Assembly (NCBI RefSeq): GCF_001579845.1
Contig: NZ_CP007440.1
Location: forward strand, 1,492,001-1,556,000
DNA from: Rhodoplanes sp. Z2-YC6860
GTDB lineage: Bacteria; Pseudomonadota; Alphaproteobacteria; Rhizobiales; Xanthobacteraceae
Reading direction: 5' to 3'
Length of the DNA: 64,000 bases
The notes beneath the pieces were generated by a model. It made no database searches, was not told where the DNA came from, and saw only the letters and a list, made by a program, of their open reading frames with translations. The position numbers were made by a program, and so were the translations under genes. How positions within the stretch are numbered: the stretch's first letter is position 1; the number at the start of each line of letters is the position of its first letter. This document shows positions 24,844 through 33,455 of the stretch, piece by piece.

Positions 24844-25137
24844 GCCAGACCCATTGCTGATTTCTGTTTCGCCCAGATGAAATCGGTGGTGACTCCGTGC
24901 GTCCGTTTCCTGTCGTGCCGATCGGCATCGTGCCGCGAACGATAAGGGCCCACGAAGGGCCCTGACGCGATGTTCTCACTGCAACAGGATGCCGGGCCGC
25001 CGCCGGCCGAGTCGGACCGGCGCCGCGACAGTGCCGCTGAAATGAAGAACAGCGGCGCCGTGCAGGGGCGCTCGGCCAGAAGCCGTTCGGCCAGGAGAAT
25101 CACCTGCTGATCCATCCCGCCCTTATGGTGGAGCCGG
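24844..25137 (-). other. long leader of the plcP-like gene, with a doubtful small ORF
   Basis: Between the Pho-box-like site and the plcP start are almost 300 bp. They contain a hairpin AGGGCCC-ACGAA-GGGCCCT (24946-24964) and a 91-codon frame (25115 down to 24840) that has an AAGG-type ribosome site and overlaps the plcP start as ATGA. The encoded peptide has no recognisable domain and an Arg/Ser/Gly-rich, random-looking composition. It could be a coupled leader ORF or chance. Confidence 0.3.
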
Positions 25138-25155
25138 GTGACAGATCGATGACTT
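25138..25155 (-). promoter_or_regulatory. Pho-box-like site upstream of the plcP-like gene
   Basis: On the minus strand it reads AAGTCAT-CGAT-CTGTCAC: 5/7 and 7/7 matches to the unit (allowing final C/T) with exact 11-bp spacing. It is 295 bp upstream of the plcP start, with no convincing gene between. Confidence 0.6.
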
Positions 25156-25194
25156 TGCAGCCGAAAATCGGCCGTTTAACGCTTCCCGGCAGGC

Positions 25195-25515
25195 TTAAGT
25201 CGAGCTCACCAGACGGAGGCCTACGGTTCCGGCCACGATCAGGACGATACAGGCGATCCGGCTGGGATCAGCCGACTCGCCGTACATCGCCATGCCGATG
25301 ACTGCGGCGCCCACGGCGCCGATGCCGGTCCAGACCGCATAGGCGGTGCCGAATGGAACCGATTTCAATGACAGGCCCAGCATCGCGAAGCTTGCGGCAA
25401 TCGAAACGAGCGTCAGGACGCTCGGCCAGAAGCGGGTGAAGCCTTCCGAGTACTTGAGCCCCAAAATCCAGGCGATTTCGAGCGATCCGGCCGCGAGCAG
25501 GAAAAGCCAAGCCAT
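25195..25515 (-). CDS. sugE: SMR-family transporter, SugE/Gdx type (guanidinium exporter-like)
   Basis: The 106-residue protein has four membrane helices and the SMR proton/substrate glutamate E13 (AGSLEIAWILGLKYSEGFTRF). LKSVPFGTAYAVWTGIGAVGAA and GESADPSRIACIVLIVAGTVGLRL match SugE closely. SugE-type SMR proteins are now known mainly as guanidinium exporters. I looked for guanidine riboswitch hairpins upstream and did not find them. Instead a short hairpin (GCCTGTG-TTT-CACAGGC on the plus strand, 25529-25545) and a Pho-box-like site precede the gene. Confidence 0.9.
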   Translation of the reverse strand: MAWLFLLAAGSLEIAWILGLKYSEGFTRFWPSVLTLVSIAASFAMLGLSLKSVPFGTAYAVWTGIGAVGAAVIGMAMYGESADPSRIACIVLIVAGTVGLRLVSST

Positions 25516-25564
25516 GGTCCGCGATCCAGCCTGTGTTTCACAGGCCGGCCCTTAGACCGAGTCG

Positions 25565-25582
25565 ATGTCAGTGAGATGAATC
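25565..25582 (-). promoter_or_regulatory. Pho-box-like site upstream of sugE
   Basis: On the minus strand it reads GATTCAT-CTCA-CTGACAT, 11-bp spacing, matching 4/7 and 6/7. It shares the second unit and the flank GTCGATGTCAG (plus strand) with the phoU site at 23934. It lies 50 bp before sugE. Confidence 0.4.
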
Positions 25583-25620
25583 AGGCGGCGGTTCGCGGTG
25601 CGAGGCAACTGGAAAGCGCT

Positions 25621-26946
25621 CTACCGCTCGCGGAACGCGCGTGCCGCCTGGTCGTGCAGCGGCTTCACGAAATACGACAGCACGGTCCGGTCGTAGGTCT
25701 TGGCGAACATCTCGACCGGCATGCCGGGCACGAGCTTCGCGTTGCCGAGCTTCGCGCGCTCTTCCTTCGGAAGCGCCACGCGCACCGTGTAGTAATTCTG
25801 GCCGGTGCGCTGGTCCGACGTGATGTCGGCCGAGATGCGGTCGATGGTTCCGTTGATCTCCGGCGTGGTGCGTTGATTGAACGCGCTGAAGCGCAATCCC
25901 GCCAGCTGGCCGATGTGGAGCTGATCGATCTCCTGGGGCGGCACCTTGGCCTCGACCGCGAGGTCGTCGGCTTGCGGCACGATCTGCATGATCACGTCGC
26001 CCGCGCTGATCACGCCGCCCACGGTGTGCACCGAAAGCTGCAACACGTAGCCGTCCTGCGGCGCACGGATGTCGATGCGCTTGAGCTGGTCTTCGGCGGC
26101 GATCTTGCGTTCGGTGTATTCGCCGATCTTCGACTCGACGTCGCGCAGCTCCTTCGCCACCTCGCTGCTCAAATCCTGATCGACCTGGATGATCTGCAAG
26201 TCGGTCTCGAGAACCTTGCCGCGCGCGGCCGCCGATGCCGAGATCGACTGGGCGCGCTCGCCCTTCAATCGCGTCTCCTCGCGCTCGAGCGCGGTCAGCC
26301 GGGTGAGCTGAACCAGCTTCTTGTCCCAAAGATCCCGCACGCCATCGAGCTCGCGCTGGATGAGCTTGATCTCCTCCGACTTGGCGTCCTGGAGTGCGAG
26401 ATGGCCGTTGATTTCCTCTTCGAGCTGGCCGATCCGCTTTTGCAGCTGCGATTTCTGTCCGGCCCGGGCGTTGCGGCGCAGATCGAACAGCTTGCGCTCG
26501 CTGTCGAGCGCGTCCGCCACGTCGGGTTCGTTGATGCGCGCCGTCAGATCGTCGGGAAACTTCAGCATCTCGCTGCCATCGCGCTCGGCGAGCAGCCGCG
26601 CCTTCCGCGCCCGCATGTCGTCGATACCCTTGGCGACGATCGCGAGATTGGCCCGCGTGGTGGTGTCGTCGAGCCGCACCACGACGTCGCCGCCGTGCAC
26701 CAGCATGCCTTCGTGGACATTCAATTCCGCGACGATGCCGCCGGTCGGATGCTGCACCTTCTTGACGTTGGAGTTGACCACGAGCGTGCCGGAGGCCACC
26801 ACGGCGCCGGCAAGCTCGGTGGACGCGGCCCAGCCGCCGAGACCCGCGGTCAGCAGCAGCGCAATGATGGTCCCGCCGAGCAGATGGCGGCGGATCGACG
26901 GCTTCTCGCCGATGGAGTCGAGGTTTGCTTCGGTCATTGTCGTCAT
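25621..26946 (-). CDS. type I secretion membrane fusion protein (HlyD/PrsE family)
   Basis: The 441-residue adaptor has one N-terminal membrane helix (LLGGTIIALLLTAGLGGWAA), a biotinyl-lipoyl half (VASGTLVVNSNVKKVQHPTGGIVAELNVHEG), a long coiled-coil hairpin (about 120-290, with KSQLQKRIGQLEEEINGHL) and the HlyD signature RIDIRAPQDGYVLQLSVHTVGGVISAGDVIMQIVP followed by a beta-barrel. It links the ABC exporter encoded immediately upstream to an outer-membrane TolC-like protein not found here. Its start overlaps the exporter stop by 4 nt. PrsE-like proteins export RTX or glycanase-type cargo. Confidence 0.92.
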   Translation of the reverse strand: MTTMTEANLDSIGEKPSIRRHLLGGTIIALLLTAGLGGWAASTELAGAVVASGTLVVNSNVKKVQHPTGGIVAELNVHEGMLVHGGDVVVRLDDTTTRANLAIVAKGIDDMRARKARLLAERDGSEMLKFPDDLTARINEPDVADALDSERKLFDLRRNARAGQKSQLQKRIGQLEEEINGHLALQDAKSEEIKLIQRELDGVRDLWDKKLVQLTRLTALEREETRLKGERAQSISASAAARGKVLETDLQIIQVDQDLSSEVAKELRDVESKIGEYTERKIAAEDQLKRIDIRAPQDGYVLQLSVHTVGGVISAGDVIMQIVPQADDLAVEAKVPPQEIDQLHIGQLAGLRFSAFNQRTTPEINGTIDRISADITSDQRTGQNYYTVRVALPKEERAKLGNAKLVPGMPVEMFAKTYDRTVLSYFVKPLHDQAARAFRER

Positions 26947-28838
26947 CCGCCTTGCGCCATCTTGAGCGGCGCCGGAACGGCAGCCTGCTCGCGCCGCAAC
27001 ACCTTGGACAGCACGTCATCTTTGGGGCCGAACGCCTGTTGGGTGCCGCGCGCCATCACCAGAACCAGATCGACCGCGGCGAGCGCGCTCGGCCGGTGAG
27101 CGATCACGATGACGATGCCGCCGCGCGCCCGCACGCCAAGGATCGCCTTGGTCAGCGCCTCCTCGCCTTCGCTGTCGAGATTGGAGTTCGGCTCGTCGAG
27201 CACCACCAGGAACGGGTCGCCGTAAAGCGCGCGCGCCAGCGCCACGCGCTGCTGCTGGCCGGCCGACAGGTTGGTGCCCTGCTCGCCGATTGGGGTTTCG
27301 TAGCCGGACGGCAAGCCAACGATCATGTCGTGCACGCCGGCCGCTTTCGCGGCAGCCACGATGGCCTCCGGAGATGCATCCGGATCGAAGCGGGCGATAT
27401 TCTCGGCGATGGAACCCTCAATCAGCTCGACGCCTTGCGGCAGGTAACCGATGTGCTGGCCGAGCGCGCCTGCGGACCATTGGTCGAGCGACGCGCCGTC
27501 AAGGCGGACGGCGCCGCGCATCGGACGCCACACGCCGACCAGCGCGCGCGCCATCGAGGACTTGCCGGACGCGCTTGGCCCGATGACACCGAGCGCATTG
27601 CCGGCGCGGAGCGTGAAGGACACCTCCTGCACCGAAGTTTTCTGAGCGCCGGGTGGCGCCACCATCAGAGTTTCGACGGTCAGCGCCTGGGTCGGCGCCG
27701 GAAGCTGCAGCTTCTTCGGCTGCGGCGGGAGGTTCTTGAGCAACTGCTCCAGCCGGCGCCAGCTTTGGCGGGCGTTGACGAAGCCTTTCCAGTTGGCGAT
27801 CGACAGATCGACCGGTGCGAGCGCGCGGCCGGTCAGGATCGAGCTCGCGATGATGATGCCGGCCGTCGCCTCGCCCTGGATCACCAGATAAGCGCCCATG
27901 GCGAGCACGCCCGATTGCAGCATCATGCGCAGCACGCGGCCGGTGGCGCCGAAGCCGCCGGAAACGTCGTTGGCGCGGCGCTGCAGCGACAGATATTGAC
28001 CGGTCGAGGTCCGCCAGCGCGCCAGCAGCCGATCCGAGATGCCCATGGCGACCAGCACTTCGGCATTCCGCCGGCCGGTCTCGGCCAGCCGGTTGCGTTG
28101 CGCGCCCTGCTGCGCGGCGCCCTTGATCGCGTTACGCGACAGCACGTCGGTCGCGACCGTCAGGCAGATCAGGATGATCGCGCCGATCAGTGCCGTGACG
28201 CCGATCATGGTGTGGAATGCGAAGCAGATGAAGAGATAGAACGGAACCCAGGGCATATCGAACAGCGCCGTGGGGCCGGTGCTGGAGAGAAATGAGCGCA
28301 CCGCTTCGATATCGCGGATCGGCTGCGCTTCGGTGGGCTTCGCGCGCAGCGGCAGCTGGACGATCAGATCGAAGATCCGCGGGCTCAGCACATAATCCAG
28401 ATGATTGCCGACCCGGACCAGGAGGCGGCCGCGCGTGATCTCGAGCAGTGCCTGGAACCCGAACAGCGCCGATGCCAGCACGATGAGGCCCACGAGCGTT
28501 GGAACGCTGCGGCTCGGCAGCACCCGGTCGTACACTTCGAGCATGAACAGCGAGCCCGTCAGCATCAGGATGTTGATCAGGCCGCTGAAGGCTGCGACGC
28601 CGATGAAGGCACTGCGACAGGCGCTGAGCGCCTGGCGCAGTTCCGATTTCGGTGTGCCGCCGGGTTGAGAGGTCGGTGCCGGAGTTCCAACTCCGTCCCG
28701 AAACGGCTGAAGCAAGAGCCTGACCTGTTCCCAGAATTCGATTGGCAGCGTGCGTGTTGGATCAGGAGCGGCGGGAGTTCGGTCGTTTTGTTGTTTGGTT
28801 TTTGCAGACCACACGGGACGCACGTTCTTCCTGCTCAT
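26943..28838 (-). CDS. type I secretion ABC exporter, PrtD/PrsD family
   Basis: The 631-residue half-transporter has a roughly 70-residue polar N-terminal region, six membrane helices (from AFIGVAAFSGLINILMLTGS onward, with EVYDRVLPSRS and DMPWVPFYLFICFAFH typical of PrtD) and a C-terminal ATPase: Walker A GPSASGKSS, signature LSAGQQQRVALARAL, Walker B FLVVLDEPNSNLD and IAHRPSA. It uses ATP to drive unfolded C-terminal-signal proteins through the HlyD-like adaptor. The N-terminal region is longer than in most PrtD proteins. No RTX-repeat cargo gene is adjacent. Confidence 0.93.
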   Translation of the reverse strand: MSRKNVRPVWSAKTKQQNDRTPAAPDPTRTLPIEFWEQVRLLLQPFRDGVGTPAPTSQPGGTPKSELRQALSACRSAFIGVAAFSGLINILMLTGSLFMLEVYDRVLPSRSVPTLVGLIVLASALFGFQALLEITRGRLLVRVGNHLDYVLSPRIFDLIVQLPLRAKPTEAQPIRDIEAVRSFLSSTGPTALFDMPWVPFYLFICFAFHTMIGVTALIGAIILICLTVATDVLSRNAIKGAAQQGAQRNRLAETGRRNAEVLVAMGISDRLLARWRTSTGQYLSLQRRANDVSGGFGATGRVLRMMLQSGVLAMGAYLVIQGEATAGIIIASSILTGRALAPVDLSIANWKGFVNARQSWRRLEQLLKNLPPQPKKLQLPAPTQALTVETLMVAPPGAQKTSVQEVSFTLRAGNALGVIGPSASGKSSMARALVGVWRPMRGAVRLDGASLDQWSAGALGQHIGYLPQGVELIEGSIAENIARFDPDASPEAIVAAAKAAGVHDMIVGLPSGYETPIGEQGTNLSAGQQQRVALARALYGDPFLVVLDEPNSNLDSEGEEALTKAILGVRARGGIVIVIAHRPSALAAVDLVLVMARGTQQAFGPKDDVLSKVLRREQAAVPAPLKMAQGG

Positions 28839-29435
28839 CCGTCATGCCGACGGAATTGTTAAAGGCGATGGGTTGTGGGGCGCGATGCACGGACAATCGC
28901 CGCGCGTCTCTCTTCAATACTTCCGCTCTCTTAATAGTCCGTACTTCAGGTGCAAATCATTCGTACGAACGCAGCGGTTTTTGCTTAGGTCTTGTGACGC
29001 TCGTGTGATGCTTTGGCGGTTGTCGGTTTTCCGAACTTTCGAGCCGGCCGGTGGGGCTGCGACAAAAAGCGGTAGGCGCGACATCCACGACGGTGGCTCG
29101 CGCAAAAGCTCGTCGCTGCGGAGCAAACATTTCCAACGCAGCGACGTGATTTAGAATTTGCAATGGCCAGAGGTGATTGGCGGCCAGGCTGCGAAATCGC
29201 GTCAATCTTTGTGTTGCGATGCAGCGGGCAATTCCACGGTGGGCGACCCTCAGGTCTTCCCCTTAGGTCGAACTCCCCGAGTTCCATTATTTAGTATACC
29301 AGTTTGTAATCCGATGCTTAACGGGAGGATGGGAAATATCCCGCACCCGGGCTGAAAGGCTCTGCAACGGTGTTGAGCGGTCTGGGGCAAGGCTCAACGC
29401 AGCCAATGACGCCGAACTTAAAAAAGGGAATGGCC
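28839..29435. other. gene-free intergenic stretch
   Basis: About 600 bp between the divergent secretion operon and tctC. Short frames exist but lack ribosome sites and domain-like composition. The DNA is less GC-rich than the neighbourhood (for example around 28900-28985 and 29285-29310), as expected for two divergent promoters. I see no RNA gene or clear repeat. Confidence 0.5.
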
Positions 29436-30443
29436 ATGTTGCAGTTACTCAGAATGGGCTTTCTCGCCGCCACGGCGATAACTTTCGCATCAGCTGCCTC
29501 CATCGCACAGGCGGCCTGGGAACCCAGCCGTCCTGTCGAGATCGTCGTGCCCGCGGGACCGGGCGGCGGCGCCGATCAGATGGCGCGGGTGGTGCAGGGC
29601 ATCGTCACCAAGCACAACCTGATGAAGCAGTCGCTCATCGTCGTGAACAAAGCGGGCGGTGCCGGCGGCGAAGGCTTCCTCGACGTGAAGAGCGCGCGCG
29701 GCAACCCGCACAAGCTGATCATCACGCTGTCGAACCTGTTCACCACGCCGCTCGCCACCGGCATTCCCTTCAACTGGAAGGATCTCACGCCGGTCGCGAT
29801 GCTGGCGCTCGACGAGTTCGTGCTCTGGGTCAACGCCGACAAGCCCTACAAGACCGCGAAGGAGTACATCGAGGCGATCAAGGCCGCGCCTCCCGGTCAG
29901 TTCAAGATGGGCGGCACGGGCTCCAAGCAGGAAGACCAGATCATCACCGTCGCGGTCGAGAAGGCGACCGGCGTCAAGTTCACCTATATCCCGTACAAGG
30001 GCGGCGGCGAGGTCGCGGTGCAGCTCGTCGGCGGCCATGTCGACTCCACGGTGAACAATCCGATCGAAGCCGTCGCGCAATGGAAGGCCGGCAAGTTGCG
30101 GCCGCTCTGCGTGTTCGATGCCAAGACGCTCGACTACAAGGAGAAGGTCGCGGGCGACGTGGGCTGGGACAGCATCCCGACCTGCAAGTCGGCCGGCATC
30201 GATATGGAATATCTGATGCTGCGCGGCTTCTTCATGCCGCCCGGCGCCACGCCGGATCAGATCGCCTACTATGTGGAGCTGTTCAAGAAGGTCCGCGAGA
30301 CGCCCGAGTGGCAGGACCTGATGAAGAGCGGCGCGTTCAACCAGACCTTCATGACCGGCGCCGATTTCAGCAAATGGGTCGGCACCGAGGAGCAGCGTCA
30401 CCAGACGCTGATGAAGGACGCGGGCTTCCTCGCCTCCAACTAG
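29436..30443 (+). CDS. tctC: tripartite tricarboxylate transporter substrate-binding protein (Bug/TctC family)
   Basis: The 335-residue binding protein starts at ATG 29436, 6 nt after AAGGGA; an ATG at 29430 is too close to the ribosome site. A signal peptide ends near IAQA. Bug features are RPVEIVVPAGPGGGADQMARVVQGI, VVNKAGGAGGEGF and VKFTYIPYKGGGEVAVQLVGGHVDSTVNNP. It is followed by tctB and tctA, so this is a complete TTT system. The ligand is unknown; the downstream oxc-frc genes suggest oxalate or a related carboxylate (inference). Confidence 0.9.
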   Translation: MLQLLRMGFLAATAITFASAASIAQAAWEPSRPVEIVVPAGPGGGADQMARVVQGIVTKHNLMKQSLIVVNKAGGAGGEGFLDVKSARGNPHKLIITLSNLFTTPLATGIPFNWKDLTPVAMLALDEFVLWVNADKPYKTAKEYIEAIKAAPPGQFKMGGTGSKQEDQIITVAVEKATGVKFTYIPYKGGGEVAVQLVGGHVDSTVNNPIEAVAQWKAGKLRPLCVFDAKTLDYKEKVAGDVGWDSIPTCKSAGIDMEYLMLRGFFMPPGATPDQIAYYVELFKKVRETPEWQDLMKSGAFNQTFMTGADFSKWVGTEEQRHQTLMKDAGFLASN

Positions 30444-30515
30444 CACTCGAGACCGTCATCGGCGGGCTGTGCAGTCCGCCGATGACGCAGCACGGGCGAT
30501 GGCCAGGAAACGCGT

Positions 30516-30539
30516 AAGGAACCTTCCAAGGAACCTTCC
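30516..30539 (+). repeat. 12-bp tandem duplication carrying the tctB ribosome site
   Basis: AAGGAACCTTCC occurs twice, back to back, directly before the tctB ATG at 30540. The second AAGGA is at a normal ribosome-binding distance (7 nt); the first is 12 nt further up. Confidence 0.7.
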
Positions 30540-31034
30540 ATGAGCGATGTATCTGACGCCGGCCCGTTCCAGCGACGCGTCGAAATCGGCGTGGCGATCG
30601 GCACGGCGCTGTTCGGTGTCGTGGTGATGCTCGGCAGCATGCAGGTCGGCATCAACTGGGGCGTCGAAGGGCCGAAGGCGGGCTTCTTCCCGTTCTATGT
30701 CGGGCTGGTGATCGTCATCGCGAGCGGCATCAATTGCATTCGCGCGTTTTCCGAAGTCCGGCCGGACTGGGTGTTCGCGAGCTGGTCGCAGCTGCGCGCG
30801 GTGCTTTCGGTCGTCATCCCGACCGCGATCTATGTCGGAACGCTGCCGTATCTCGGCATCTACCTCACCTCGATGGTCCTGATCGGGGGCTTCATGAAAT
30901 GGCTCGGACGCTACTCGTGGCTCATGACGCTCGCGATCGCGATCGGCGTGCCGGTCCTGACCTATTTCACCTTCGAGAAATGGTTCCTGGTCCCGCTGCC
31001 CAAGGGGCCGATCGAGGATTGGCTCGGGCTGTGA
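30540..31034 (+). CDS. tctB: tripartite tricarboxylate transporter small membrane subunit TctB
   Basis: The 164-residue protein has four membrane helices: IGVAIGTALFGVVVMLGS, FFPFYVGLVIVIASGI, LSVVIPTAIYVGTLPYLGIYLTSMVLIG and LMTLAIAIGVPVLTYFTFE. The GPKAGFFPFYVG motif near the second helix and the FEKWFLVPLPKGPIE end are typical of TctB. It lies between the binding protein and the large permease. Confidence 0.9.
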   Translation: MSDVSDAGPFQRRVEIGVAIGTALFGVVVMLGSMQVGINWGVEGPKAGFFPFYVGLVIVIASGINCIRAFSEVRPDWVFASWSQLRAVLSVVIPTAIYVGTLPYLGIYLTSMVLIGGFMKWLGRYSWLMTLAIAIGVPVLTYFTFEKWFLVPLPKGPIEDWLGL

Positions 31035-31070
31035 TCGCAACGAAAGAACAACGGACGCCGGGGCGCCGAC

Positions 31071-32579
31071 ATGCTTGAAGATATCGCCAGTCTGTTTCAC
31101 GGCTTCGCTGTCGTGCTCCAGCCCTACAATCTCGGCTTGATGGTTCTGGGCATCGTGCTCGGCGTCGTCATCGGCGTGCTGCCGGGACTCGGCGGCGCCA
31201 ACGGCATCGCTATCCTGCTGCCGCTCACCTTCAGTATGTCGCCGACCTCGGCGATCATCATGCTGTCCTGCATCTACTGGGGCGCGCTGTTCGGCGGCGC
31301 CATCACCTCAGTTCTGTTCAACATTCCCGGCGAGCCGTGGTCGGTTGCCACCACGTTCGACGGCCATCCGATGGCGCAGAAGGGCCAGGCCGGCGAGGCG
31401 CTGACCGCGGCCTTCACGTCGTCGTTCGTCGGCGCGCTGTTCGCCGTCATTGTCATCACGCTGGTCGCGCCATTGGTTGCGTCGTTCGCCCTGCAATTCG
31501 GTCCGGCCGAGAAGTTCGCGGTGTTCTTCCTGGCGTTCTGCAGCTTCATCGGCATGGGCAAGGAGCCGCCGTTCAAGACGCTGGTTTCGATGATGATCGG
31601 TTTTGCGCTCGCGGCGGTCGGCCTCGACAGCGTCACGGGTCAGCTTCGCCTGACCTTCGGCTTCACCGAAATCCTCAATGGCTTCGACTTCCTGATCGCG
31701 GTGATCGGCCTGTTCGGCATCGGCGAAATCCTTCTGACCATGGAGGAGGGGCTGTCGTTCAAGGGCAAGGCCGCCGGCATCAACCCCAAAGTCGTGTGGC
31801 AGACCTGGAAGGAACTGCCTCAGTACTGGATGACATCGCTGCGTTCCTGCGTGATCGGCTGCTGGATGGGCATCTCGCCGGCCGGAGCGACGCCCGCATC
31901 GTTCATGAGCTACGGCATCGCCAAGCGCGTCTCGCCGCGCGGCGCGAACTTCGGCAAAGGCGAGATCGAAGGCGTGGTGGCGCCGGAAACCGCGGCGCAC
32001 GCCGCAGGCACTTCGGCGCTGTTGCCGATGCTGTCGCTCGGCGTGCCGGGCTCGCCGACCGCGGCCGTGCTGCTCGGCGGTCTCCTGATCTGGGGTCTGC
32101 AGCCCGGGCCGCTGCTGTTCGTCGAGCAGCGCGACTTCGTCTGGGGCCTGATCGCCTCGATGTATCTCGGCAATCTCGTGGGCCTGATCATCGTTCTGAC
32201 CATGGTTCCGCTGTTTGCCGCGATCTTACGCATTCCGTTCAGCATCATCGCGCCGATCATCCTGGTGATCTGTGCGATCGGTGCCTACACGGTGCACAAT
32301 TCGACCTTCGACGTGGTGATGATGCTGGTGTTCGGCATCGTCGGCTATGTTCTGAAGAAGACCGACTATCCGTTGGCGCCCATGGTGCTCGCCATCGTGC
32401 TCGGCGATAAAGCCGAGGAGGCGTTCCGCCAGTCCCTGCTCGCCTCGCAGGGCAAGCTCGGAGTGTTCTGGTCCAATCCGCTGGTTTCCAGCATCATGGC
32501 GCTGAGCCTGATCGCGCTGTTCTGGCCGATCATCCAGAACGGCCTGGCCTGGATGAGGCGGGCCCCCAAGGCCGCCTAG
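31071..32579 (+). CDS. tctA: tripartite tricarboxylate transporter large permease TctA
   Basis: The 502-residue permease has about 11-12 helices and TctA motifs VIGVLPGLGGANGIAILLPLTF, YWGALFGGAITSVLFNIPGEPWSVATTFDGHPMA, GEIEGVVAPETAAHAAGTSALLPMLSLGVPGSPTAAVLLGGL and the C-terminal FWPII. It is a secondary transporter driven by ion gradient and fed by TctC. Starts 36 bp after tctB, so one operon tctCBA. Confidence 0.94.
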   Translation: MLEDIASLFHGFAVVLQPYNLGLMVLGIVLGVVIGVLPGLGGANGIAILLPLTFSMSPTSAIIMLSCIYWGALFGGAITSVLFNIPGEPWSVATTFDGHPMAQKGQAGEALTAAFTSSFVGALFAVIVITLVAPLVASFALQFGPAEKFAVFFLAFCSFIGMGKEPPFKTLVSMMIGFALAAVGLDSVTGQLRLTFGFTEILNGFDFLIAVIGLFGIGEILLTMEEGLSFKGKAAGINPKVVWQTWKELPQYWMTSLRSCVIGCWMGISPAGATPASFMSYGIAKRVSPRGANFGKGEIEGVVAPETAAHAAGTSALLPMLSLGVPGSPTAAVLLGGLLIWGLQPGPLLFVEQRDFVWGLIASMYLGNLVGLIIVLTMVPLFAAILRIPFSIIAPIILVICAIGAYTVHNSTFDVVMMLVFGIVGYVLKKTDYPLAPMVLAIVLGDKAEEAFRQSLLASQGKLGVFWSNPLVSSIMALSLIALFWPIIQNGLAWMRRAPKAA

Positions 32580-32670
32580 GGCCGGGGCAATGAAAGAGCC
32601 CACATTTCAAGGCTGTTGAACCGGTCCAATCCGTGGAATATTGTATGCCAGCAACAGTGACGATCGCACG

Positions 32671-33429
32671 ATGAACGACAACGACACATCGCGCCGGTCC
32701 ATCGAGGCCCATTCGGCCGAAGCTGGTGGACGGGGAGGAGAGACGGCAGCCCGATTGGCCATCGAGCCGATCGACACCTCCTTCAGCTTCAAGAACAAGG
32801 CCTATGTGGCGCTGAAGAACGTCATCATGTCGATGGACGTCTACAAGAGCCGGCAGGACATCCGGCTTGACGAGCGGCAGCTCGCCCAGGACTTCGGCAT
32901 CAGCCGCACGCCGGTGCGCGAGGCGATGGCGCAGCTCGAGCGCGAGGGATTCGTCCGTTCGGTGCCGCGGCGCGGCGTCTACGTGGTGCGCAAGACCAAG
33001 CGCGAAGTGATCGAGATGATCACCGCGTGGGCGGCGCTCGAAGGCATGGCCGCGCGTCTCATCACGCAGACCGCGACCGACGAGCAGATCGCCTCGCTGC
33101 GCACCTGGTTTGCGACCTTCGAGAACGGCGAGCTGCGCGCGCATCTCGATGAATATTCCGAAGCCAACATCGAATTCCACCAGACCATCATCCGGTTGAG
33201 CGGCAACGGCGTGCTGCTGTCTCTGGCCGAGAATCTGTTCACCCACATGCGGATGATCCGGCGGAAGACGATCGGCGAGAAGGACCGCGTCGAGCGCTCG
33301 ATCCGCGATCACATGAACATCATCGAGGCGCTGGAAGCACGCGACACCGAGCGCGTCGCGAATCTGGTGCGCGATCATGCGCTCGGCCTCGCCGAGCATG
33401 TCGAGAAAACAGCCGACTATCTGGACTGA
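32671..33429 (+). CDS. GntR-family regulator, FadR/FCD subgroup
   Basis: The 252-residue protein has a winged helix (IRLDERQLAQDFGISRTPVREAMAQLEREGFVRSVPRRGVYV) and an all-helical FCD effector domain with metal-site residues (EANIEFHQTIIRLSGN, EHMRM-type and DHMNIIEALEARD/DHALGLAEHV). ATG 32671 is used; an upstream TTG would add ten residues. It lies between tctCBA and oxc in the same direction, 26 bp before oxc, and is the likely regulator of the oxalate module, perhaps sensing an acyl-CoA or carboxylate. Confidence 0.88.
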   Translation: MNDNDTSRRSIEAHSAEAGGRGGETAARLAIEPIDTSFSFKNKAYVALKNVIMSMDVYKSRQDIRLDERQLAQDFGISRTPVREAMAQLEREGFVRSVPRRGVYVVRKTKREVIEMITAWAALEGMAARLITQTATDEQIASLRTWFATFENGELRAHLDEYSEANIEFHQTIIRLSGNGVLLSLAENLFTHMRMIRRKTIGEKDRVERSIRDHMNIIEALEARDTERVANLVRDHALGLAEHVEKTADYLD

Positions 33430-33455
33430 TTGAAAAGAGTTGAGGGAGATTGCTC

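Noticed and set aside
25516-25620. Guanidine riboswitch before sugE
   Set aside because: I looked for paired ACGR-loop hairpins or a ykkC-type fold and found only one short hairpin with a three-base loop, which does not match.
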